From Dermatophagoides farinae (lineage: Eukaryota > Arthropoda > Arachnida > Sarcoptiformes > Pyroglyphidae), in assembly GCF_024713945.1 (NCBI RefSeq), contig NC_134679.1, positions 3,787,001-3,851,000 on the forward strand: a stretch of DNA of 64,000 nucleotides, given 5' to 3'. The notes under the pieces were generated by a model. The model saw only the letters and a program-made list of their open reading frames with translations, did no database searches and was not told the origin of the DNA. A program made the translations under genes and the position numbers. Shown in pieces: positions 39,801-47,800 of this stretch (positions are counted from its first letter, which is position 1; each line of letters opens with the position of its first letter).

Positions 39801-42068
39801 ATCCGAACTCAACCTTTTGGATTTAAGCAACAATCAAGTTAATATTCTACCCACAAAGATATTTGAAAATATGACAAAACTGCATACGTTGATCATCAGT
39901 TACAATAAGCTCCAATGCATTCAACCGGATGCATTCAAAGGTTTAATGTCGCTTCGTAAACTAACGCTTCATGGCAACGACATTTCATTGATTCCAACCG
40001 GTTCATTCGATAGCTTGAATGTCATAACACATTTAGCCATTGGTGAAAATCCATTTTATTGCGATTGCAATATGCGATGGCTTGCTGAATGGATACAAAA
40101 AACTAATACAGAGAGTAAGTAGATAATATTCTTATCACGGATATCATCATAACGAATTTTTTTTAAAGACGGTATAGCACGTTGTATCGAACCAAGTCCA
40201 ATGCGTGGCAAACTTTTAATGTCAGCACTGCCTAATCATTTCATTTGTGCGAGCAAAACCGAACCTCACATACTAGCGAAATGTGATGCCTGTTATACTT
40301 TTCCTTGTAAAAATGGTGCCACATGTATTTCACAACCAATGCACACTTACGAATGTATGTGTGCACCAGGATTCCATGGAACGAATTGTGAATACAAGAT
40401 CGACGCATGTTTTGGAAATCCATGCGATAATGGTGGTACTTGTAAGGTTCTTGAGACTGGTCGTTTCAGCTGTCACTGTCCAACAGGTTATAAAGGCCAT
40501 CGATGTGAAATCGATGTAGACGAATGTGCTGAAGATAACAAATGCCAAAACAATTCAACTTGTATCGATGATATTGGCTCATACCGTTGTGAATGCTTGT
40601 CCGGTTATTCAGGATTCTTTTGCGAGAAGAAAATTGAATACTGTATGACCAGAGAATGGAATCCATGCCAAAACAAAGCCAAATGTATAAGAGATGAAGT
40701 TAATGATTATTATAACTGTGAATGTGCACCTGGATGGACAGGTCAGAATTGTACGGATAATCAAGACGATTGTCTTGTTAATGAATGTCAAAACGGTGCC
40801 ACCTGTCTAGACAAAATTTCTGGCTATGAATGCCAATGTCCAGTTGGTTATTCGGGACAATTTTGCGAATATGCACCTAACGTAGACCTGCTGTATCAGC
40901 AAACAAGTCCATGCCAGCACCATGATTGTAAACATGGCGTATGTTTTTTACCACCCGGATCTTCAGATTATCAATGCAAATGTTCGCCTGGATATACGGG
41001 TAAACGATGTGACGTTATTTCTTCCGTTTCTTTTCGATCTGGATCCTACATTGAATTAGTGCAAGACATGAATTTGCAATCTAAACCAACACTATCGATC
41101 AAGTTTAAATTTATCACCAAAAAAGAGAACGGAATTTTATTCTATCTAGGAAGTGAACAAGGTCATCATTTATCTGCAGAATTATTCAGAGGTCGTATCC
41201 GTATCAGCTTGAATGTAGGCAATTATCCTGTGTCAACAATGTTCTCATATGAAAAAGTTAACGATGGTCGCTTTCATCAAGTGAATTTCGAATTGATCAA
41301 GAAGAACTTTACAATGATTGTCGATGATGGTTCAACGCGTACAATTATCAATGAAGGTAAAAATGAATATCTGGACGTGGAGAATCAGCCATTCTACATT
41401 GGAGGCATGCCTAAAACTGTTGGAAACAAAGTTCGAGAGAAATGGCATATTTGGAATGATACTAGCTTTGAAGGTTCGTTGTTTAATTTAATATTTATAC
41501 ATTCTAACATAATTCATTTGTTTTCATAGGCTGCATGAAAGAATTGTATATTAATTCGAATCCACCCGATTTGAATCAAGCACGGCAGAAACAGGATATT
41601 ATCATTGGTGGCGATGGTTCTTGTGAGGATTACGAACAGCCCAAACCAGTGGATGCTTGTCATGCTAATCTTTGTCAACATGGTAAATGTGTTCCATCTG
41701 ATGATGGACAAAGTTATCATTGTAGATGTAAATTAGGTTATAGCGGACCATTCTGCGATCAAGGTATTTGTTAATATCATTGTAGTAAATGATTTAACTA
41801 ATCATCGTTTTCATTTTTAGCACCAACATGTCAGAAGGAAATCAAAAGAGATTTCTATTACGAAAATTCATGTCGTTCGACTAAGAAATTAAAAATGGCC
41901 ATCTGTGTTGGTTCTTGTGGTGAAGCACAATGTCGGGCACAAAAAACTAAAAAACGTAGTATCAAATTAGCTTGTAATGATGGTTCCAAATATACGAAAC
42001 AAATTGAAATCATAAGAAAATGTGGATGCAGTGCCAAATCATCAACATATACAGAACTTTTTTATTAA
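22486..42068 (+). CDS. sli: Slit, secreted axon-guidance ligand
   Basis: Secreted ligand of Robo receptors. The 23 coding exons are 22486-22733, 28191-28262, 30006-30077, 32883-32954, 33670-33741, 33815-33886, 33954-34028, 34101-34291, 34369-34549, 34661-34732, 35298-35369, 35426-35497, 35919-35990, 38257-38328, 38397-38711, 38785-38859, 38935-39078, 39133-39204, 39308-39474, 39533-40114, 40169-41473, 41530-41763 and 41821-42068 (about 1518 residues). Order: signal peptide (1-28), LRRNT with CPLECDC at about 51, four LRR domains (last ending near 923), six EGF modules (about 960-1205), laminin G (about 1210-1375), one EGF, and a C-terminal cystine knot. As in fly, one EGF follows laminin G. 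The TSPC motif near the family's cleavage site is kept. Most LRRs are single 72-nt phase-2 exons. The knot lacks two usual cysteines. Starts at 22489 or 22507 are possible. Confidence 0.96.
22734..28190 (+). other. slit intron 1
   Basis: This 5457-nt intron runs from a GTAAGT donor to a polypyrimidine-rich acceptor. I see no coding sequence, RNA gene or mobile element inside, only AT-rich sequence with microsatellites, including a CTT run near 27467-27484 and a CA run near 27861-27885. Confidence 0.7.
28263..30005 (+). other. slit intron 2
   Basis: This intron of about 1.74 kb has a GTAAGT donor and a T-rich acceptor ending CACAG. I recognise nothing in it. Confidence 0.65.
30396..30401 (+). 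promoter_or_regulatory. Candidate TATA box of the His-rich gene
   Basis: A TATAAA lies about 90 nt before the start codon of the nested His-rich gene. Given the AT-rich background this could be chance, but the spacing would allow a short 5' UTR. Confidence 0.3.
30492..30872 (+). CDS. Small His/Gly-rich protein nested in slit intron 3
   Basis: A single exon encodes 126 residues with no signal peptide or membrane segment. The first 30 residues form a polar helix-like head (QEEIDRQVAAALAHEEQ), faintly like a ubiquitin-interacting motif. The rest is dominated by GHHH and FGHHHGHHG repeats, interspersed with hydrophobic F/L, ending in QFDLFSPFN. Such His density would bind divalent metals, which is inference; no orthologue is recognised. 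The DNA is a minisatellite-like array of CATCACCATGG-type units, so unit number may vary between individuals. An AATAAA 35 nt after the stop and a possible TATA box upstream support an independent transcription unit. An in-frame upstream ATG at 30462 would add ten residues. The antisense strand is also open across the repeat, a by-product of repeat composition. Confidence 0.7.
   Translation: MAEQRTQQEEIDRQVAAALAHEEQMGRHGYDGHQHHHHHHGHHWRHLDHLYHGQQGHHHGHHHLGHFGHHHGHHGHHHGHHHGHHHGHHHFGHFGHHHGHHGHRRHHGCHRDNNLHHQFDLFSPFN
30907..30912 (+). terminator. Poly(A) signal of the nested His-rich gene
   Basis: AATAAA lies 35 nt after the stop codon and is followed by a T/G-rich stretch. It sits in the slit intron on the slit strand, so it must be ignored or suppressed when slit is transcribed. 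Confidence 0.5.
31591..32610 (+). CDS. Nested single-exon gene for a four-repeat protein of no recognised family
   Basis: A single exon of 340 codons encodes 339 residues with no recognised homologue. Four modules recur roughly every 90 residues (starting near 17, 109, 202 and 285). Each holds a helix-like core of about 24 residues. The second and fourth read LPAFADSLIEAMPTLLSL and LPGFAETFIAALPTLIAL, the third FRQTLITSLPTLTSL, and the first is divergent (MSMNALAKWPEVISIM). Consensus: F-x-x-(S/T)-(L/F)-I-x-(A/S)-(M/L)-P-T-L-x-x-L. Linkers are acidic, Ser/Gln-rich and probably disordered. There is no signal peptide; the cores are amphipathic to hydrophobic and could pack together or associate with membranes. 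The gene lies inside slit intron 3 on the slit strand, 55 nt before an AATAAA. The long open frame and the repeat conservation argue that it is real. Confidence 0.75.
   Translation: MSSFQDQMTTSYLWNMSMNALAKWPEVISIMEQVSEIFQPINPDTNGDVITNCSINESEMAAVCMDDDVSKTDRQSLSKLSSLKTAIVRKTVNNGTAMLRRIIGDEIQLPAFADSLIEAMPTLLSLCTVAYQLARSTSDANNSEKQSEDVKTEEIANEETIANSIAPLESLVYSIETLKQQQESDDVERSEKSSSSTEQNQSFRQTLITSLPTLTSLVQIVKSYNVKKQVNTQLHSQQSSNLESETKSKTLLVDQKTNESMANSTTTTTVTLSSPKLKQELALELPGFAETFIAALPTLIALITLIHKNAFGELMQKVPFVGDRFRQFNEPNNEPSSVE
32666..32671 (+). terminator. Poly(A) signal of the nested four-repeat gene
   Basis: AATAAA lies 55 nt after the stop codon of the nested gene and about 210 nt before the next slit exon. 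An A-rich stretch follows. Confidence 0.5.
32955..33669 (+). other. slit intron 4
   Basis: This intron of about 0.7 kb is AT-rich. I recognise no feature in it other than its splice sites. Confidence 0.6.
34733..35297 (+). other. slit intron 10
   Basis: This intron of about 0.57 kb lies inside the second LRR (Robo-binding) domain. I recognise nothing in it. Confidence 0.6.
35498..35918 (+). other. slit intron 12
   Basis: This intron of about 0.42 kb separates two 72-nt LRR exons of the second domain. I see nothing in it. Confidence 0.6.
35991..38256 (+). other. slit intron 13
   Basis: This intron of about 2.3 kb is the longest in the 3' half of the gene. I see only short open frames of low complexity and no supported gene or RNA. 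It may carry regulatory sequence. Confidence 0.6.
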
Positions 42069-42695
42069 TTCAACATGGACCGATCAGATACGGACCAGAT
42101 CTTATTATAGATTATATAATTATATTATTACGATATGATCTTCATTTCATTGCCATCACCTCAATTTTAGTCTGGTCATCATCATCTTCATTATCATCAT
42201 CATCATTATCACTTGTATAAAAAAAAATTTACACAATGCAATTCCCTAATTACATGAAGAAGTGAAAAAAAAATTAAATCACGGTACATTCATCCCTCAT
42301 AATTGACACAACATACCTCTCTCTATCTATGACATTTTTCTATTTTATTTTTTTTCGCTTTTATTTTTTTTCTCTGGTTGTAAATTGTATTTGATCAATG
42401 TATGTGTGTGTGTGTTTTCGGGTTTCGATCGAATTTGAAGCCTGTATAATTTTTCGTTTCAGTTTTTTTTTGCATATTTGTAAATACTGCCCGAATACTT
42501 GATGATGCAGATTATTTGGAATGGTAATAATAATGATTGACATAACAAAAAACCATGAAAATGACAATGTTAATTAAAGGTAATTTGTCTACCATTAAGT
42601 GTTTTTGATGCTGGTATCAGTCGTTTTTTCAGCATTATATAAAAGAGATAAAATCCATGTTAATATTGATATAGTCTTCGTTGACTTTTTTTGTA
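42069..42695. other. slit 3' UTR and GMC gene promoter region
   Basis: This stretch of about 0.6 kb lies between the slit stop and the GMC start. A variant ATTAAA near 42273 could end slit. The last 60 nt hold a good TATA box. No coding sequence is recognised. Confidence 0.6.
42636..42644 (+). promoter_or_regulatory. TATA box of the GMC oxidoreductase gene
   Basis: TATATAAAA lies 52 nt before the start codon. With initiation about 30 nt downstream this leaves a 5' UTR of roughly 20-30 nt, consistent with a regulated, TATA-driven gene. Confidence 0.55.
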
Positions 42696-44628
42696 ATGGT
42701 AATGGCTAGCCTAACAACACAATTACTGACCGTTTCGATTCTATCATTACAACGACAGCTATTGCATTATGAAATTGCATCCCGATCTACATGGAATTCT
42801 GAATATGATTTTATTATTATTGGTGGGGGAGGTGCTGGAGCCATAGTAGCCAGACGTTTATCTGAAAATTTATCCGGAAATGTTTTATTATTAGAAGCTG
42901 GAGGATCGGAAACCGCTGCTTCTGATATCCCAGCCCTGTATTATGAATGGGTAGGAAATCCGGATATTGATTGGAATTATCCGATGCTGTATCAACCGAA
43001 TTTAGGCCAGGCATATCAAATGCCAGCCCATATGTCCGTAGGTAAACCTAACCAACCCAACCTAACCTAACCAACCTAACCTAACCTAACTTACTTCCGG
43101 TTTAGGTAAAGTGCTTGGCGGTTCTACGACAATTAGTGGAATGGTTTACAATCGTGGAAATCCACGTCATTTCGATGAATGGGATTATCGTTTTGGATGT
43201 AGAGGATGGAACTATAAAAACATTTTGCCTTATTTTTTACGTATGGAAAACCAAACTGACCGAAATTATCGACTCAACCACAATTTTTTTGGGCCAATTT
43301 CCGTTTCATCGGATTGGGCAGAATCTAATAATTTACCTTCTCATATAGCTTACATAAAAACCGCTCAACAGGCCGGCTATCCGTTAATCGATGTCAACAA
43401 TGGTCTTACTCAAAATGGTGTCACATTGTTTGAACACACAATCAATCAAGGCATTAAAGTAACAAGTTCGGCCGCATACCTAAATTCTAATCGTAATCGA
43501 AGCAATTTGCATATCGTAACCAAAGCACATGTAACTCGAATTTTGTTTGATGGGACAACAGCTACAGCCGTGCGTTTCCAACGTGCCGGACGTAATTATA
43601 CAGTCATGGCCAACAAGGAAATTGTGGTGTCTGCTGGTACGATTGCGTCTGCTCAATTACTAATGTTAAGCGGAATAGGACCTAGAGAGCATTTGCAACA
43701 GTTGGGTTTAAGAGTTGTAACGGATCTTCCGGTGGGAAAAAATCTCCATGATCACAGCAATACCATTTTATATTTTGACGTTCCTGATCAACGACAATCA
43801 TATGAACCAGTCTCATTGACTGTGCAGAATTTGTATAACTATTATGTCAATAGTCGTGGACCATTGACAATGTTTCCAAACGCTGCTACTTATTTAGTCA
43901 GCGATCAGAATAACGATACAGAATGGCCAGATATTATGACCGAAATGGTTAGAAGCAATAATCGTTGGGATAATCTGACAACTATTTTATCACAATATCC
44001 ACCGGAACATCAACAAGCCTGGACTGAGTATTGGGGACCATATGTGGGGCGTAGACTTTTATCATTAGATGTACAATTGGTTAGACCGCGTGCACGTGGA
44101 ACACTGCGGTTAAATTCAACTGATCCTTTTGACAATCCGTTAATTGATCCCAATTACTTGGGCGACCCTAGAGATATGGCTGCCATGATCAATGGGATAA
44201 AACAAGTATTGACTAGGATCACAAATCAAGGACCATTTGCCCATTTAGCAAAATTTATTGGTAATCCGGTTCCGGGATGTGAAAACCTTTGCCCTTTGAA
44301 TGGTGCATTATGTGAACGATATATTGAATGCTTTGTCCGGAAAACGTCTGTGGCAGTGTTTAGACATGGTTAGTTCATAATTATCAAAATTAATTTGGCC
44401 ATTGTATTTATTTTTCATTTTGTTCATATAGCTGGTACATGCCGATGTGGTTCCGGTTCCGATCCAAATGCTGTGGTTGATGAAAGACTAAATGTTCTAA
44501 ACGTTAGTAAGTTACGCATCGTTGATGCATCGATCATGCCGCAAATCATAAATGCCAATTCCTGGATCGCTACTGCCATGATAGCTGAGCGCGGAGCTCA
44601 AATGATTCTCGATGATAATGATATTTAA
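42696..44628 (+). CDS. GMC family FAD oxidoreductase (glucose dehydrogenase-like)
   Basis: Flavoprotein that oxidises an alcohol group, probably on a sugar or sterol; the substrate cannot be told from sequence. Three exons, 42696-43041, 43106-44368 and 44432-44628, encode about 601 residues, the usual length for insect GMC enzymes. A weakly hydrophobic N-terminus (about 35 residues, perhaps a signal peptide) precedes the dinucleotide fold IIIGGGGAGAIVARRL with LLLEAGG. The GMC signature region KVLGGSTTISGMVYNRG follows the first intron. The C-terminal block has RHAGTC and SDPNAVVDERL, then LRIVDASIMP and INANSW. The His of RHAGTC and the Asn of NANSW fit the active-site pair. The first intron is 64 nt and mostly degenerate CCTAA telomere-like units. 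The next gene starts about 230 nt after the stop. Confidence 0.93.
43047..43090. repeat. Short interstitial telomere-like (TTAGG)n repeat inside an intron
   Basis: Read on the plus strand, the tract is six CCTAA units mixed with two CCAA and one CCCAA. It is therefore a degenerate run of the arthropod telomere motif TTAGG on the minus strand. It fills most of the 64-nt intron of the GMC gene, leaving only the donor and the acceptor. Confidence 0.85.
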
Positions 44629-44691
44629 AACAAACAATTGAATTTTGACTTTTTATTGATTTTAATATGTAACTTTGAAAAAACAATGTGA

Positions 44692-44697
44692 AATAAA
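44692..44697 (+). terminator. Poly(A) signal of the GMC gene
   Basis: Overlapping AATAAA motifs lie about 65 nt after the GMC stop and about 165 nt before the next start codon. Confidence 0.55.
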
Positions 44698-44770
44698 TAA
44701 ATTTATTATTATTATCATTATTGAAGCGACAAATTTTTCTTTTGTTTTTTTCTGAAATTGTTGTCACACG

Positions 44771-44784
44771 GTTACCATGGTAAT
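44771..44784 (+). promoter_or_regulatory. X-box (RFX binding site) upstream of IFT139
   Basis: GTTACCATGGTAAT is an almost perfectly palindromic X-box, matching the RFX consensus RYYNYY-N-RRNRAC type (classic form GTTGCCATGGCAAC). It ends 77 nt before the IFT139 start codon, in the window where RFX/DAF-19 sites lie in nematode and fly ciliary genes. That it drives this gene is inferred from position and gene identity. Confidence 0.75.
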
Positions 44785-44861
44785 ATTGTTTTTGTTTTTT
44801 TTTCTGTAATTGAAATGCATAATCCATTTATTAGAAAGAATTTCTCACTAATATTATCAAC

Positions 44862-47800
44862 ATGGAAAATACGAATAATGACAAGATTGTTAAGGTAAGT
44901 TCAAGATGTTCAATGATAGCGACATTTTTTAAATTTTTCCAAAAAAAGTCCTCCTTACATTATTATTGTCTCAATGGTTTGTATCATACGATGGCATCAT
45001 TAGCATCTGAAGGCCAAAGAATGTATCCAGGAGATCAAGCATATCGTTTCTATTCCGGATGTGCATTGGCATTTGAAAATCGTATACAGGAAGCGATACG
45101 AGAATTTGAGAATTGTGTTAATGATCGTGATTTGACAATGGCAGCCACATTGGCTCTCATTTATTCACATTCCAAATGTCAAATTATTGGTTTGTAATAT
45201 TTTTATTGTATTATGCTTATAATAACCACAAAATAACGATTAATAGATAAGGATGCAATCGATTCATTGGAAAAACGACTGAAACAATTGAAAGAACAAT
45301 CAAACGAAACGGTGTGTGTGTGTTTTTGTTAAACTGATTGAAAGATTAAGTGAAATTTTTTACTTAATAAATAAATAGACATTATATTATGCGAGCTTAT
45401 TCTTGTTACTATCAAAAAACTTTTTACAAGCTAGTCAATACATTGAACAATTGAATCAAAATTATCGTACATTTCTAGATGTAAGTGACTTGAATATGAT
45501 TTCGAGAATCATTTATTTGCATATATTTTTGTTTTAGGGTAAAGTTCTTTATGGCTGGTTAATTGTAAATCATTGTAACGACGATTCTATGGATGAAAAA
45601 TCACTGAAAAGCTATTTGCATTTATTTGCCAATGTGTACGTATTTGATTTTCCATTGATAATCTCACAGTATGGACTGACTTTTACTTTATATTAGAAAT
45701 GAACCAGATGTGCTTATCATTTTATCCAAAGTGGAGGAAAAATTACATAACTATTCAGGATCCATTGAAAAACTCAATCACGCAATTGCTATGTATCCAA
45801 GATTTTTACCCGCTTTAATTGAAAAGATAAAAGTCCATGCAATGTTGAAAGAATTTGAATTAATGATGGATTCGGCATTTCGATCATTAGTTTTGGATAA
45901 ACACTGTATTGAACCCCATCGATATTCCATCATATATTATCTTGCTTGGGATTTCAATGAAGAATCAGTAAGTTTAAGAAATATATCATTATTAATTGTC
46001 TAGTTTTATTAATTAATATAATTAGGCTTTGTCCAAAATTCGAGATCTTATATCATCGTTAGAATTACGTGAACCGAAAAATGCCTACATTTACTTTGAG
46101 AGTTCTCGACTAATAGCTCGTCTGGTAAATTTAACCCAATATGCATATAGAAATCTACATGTAGATTCTCAATTTCTATGACTATTTTGATCTATTTGGT
46201 AGGCACTTAATAACCAAAACATTCTGATGCATTCATCGTCTTTGATTGAAAGGGCAATTTTCTTGGATCCAACAAATATTGATTATATTTGTGAAAATGC
46301 TTTCCAATGGGCTTTATTAAGTTAGTAGTAGTTTACTTCCCAATGTTCAATGGATAATCATTTTGTTTTGTATATAAACAGAGCGTTTTCAAGAATCCGA
46401 ACGACATTATAAAAATGCAATGAAACTGAATCCTGCCGATTCGAAGCCGATATCGGGCTTATTGATGACAAAATTGATGCAGCATGATCATGATTCAATG
46501 ACTGGAGATGTTGGAGAAGATAACAAGCTTAATTTGACAAAAGTATACGAAGAGATTGATCAATTGGAAGAATTCAATAGAACTACAACTGGATTGACAA
46601 CGGTCAATGTAGGATCGAAAAATGAAACCAAATCTTTGAATTCGATTGATCTTCTCCCACAACAGCAAGATTTGCTTTATCTTTGCCTAAAATCTCACGT
46701 GGGTCGAAAACAAAAGAATCATAGCAAATTGATCGAAAACTATCTTACGCAATTGTTAAATCATTACAACCAACTCAAGGTAAAAAAAATGTTGCATCTA
46801 TTTCCAAAACTGATTCCATTTAATGATCAACAAATCAGGCGAAACCACTTTCAGTACATTTCTATTCTAATCTACAAATCCATCAAGTTATGGATATCGT
46901 GCAAATCTGTCTGTCTCTATGTGCACCGGAACCATTAGTAAGGGGGCAGCAAGTGCCTATGTTCTTGCATTATGCACAACAATTCATAAATGTATTGGCT
47001 GCAGTTATGCCAAATCATAAACAAATTCTATATCGAATGGCTATGATCAAATATTTGTCTGGAGAGATACGATCAGCAGCTAATCTAGTGAATCGTTGTC
47101 TACAATATGATGGCAAATTTATTGATTTATTCATATTAATGGCAAAGATATCAATATATGATCGTAACTTCAAGACAGCTAATCAATGTTTAGAAAATGC
47201 ACTCGTTCTTGATTTTAAGGTTTGTTTTTTTTTCTAAAGGTGGCTTAATTTAATTTTAATGTTATTCATTTATAAATACAGATACGTAACGAAATTTCCT
47301 ACATATTGGCTAAATCATCGATATTGAAATTTGAAAGAAAATATAATGAAGCATTGCAATTAATGAAGGATGCATTGCAATCATCACACAAGTCAACGTT
47401 ATGTGATCGTTTGGAATCAACGAATGTTGAGCTATTCCTTATGTTTGAAATGGTCGACATTCATTTATTAAACAATAATACTGTATTTATCAATACATTA
47501 ATCTACTTAATCATTCATTCTAAAAAAATTTTTCATTCTAGATTGAAGCAAGAAAAATTATAGAAAAATTAAGTGAACAATTTTCATCGGATTATGATGG
47601 AAAACAGGAACAGCGAGCACGAATTTATCTATCACAGGCACGAATTGATTGCTATTCTGGTGATTATGAAGCGACGTTGCAAACATTGCGTAATGTAACA
47701 GCAACAATGGGTGCAGACCATTATATTAGATCCAAAAAAATGATGGCAGCCATCTATCTTAGCAAATATAAAGATCGGAAACGTTTTACCGAATGTTATC

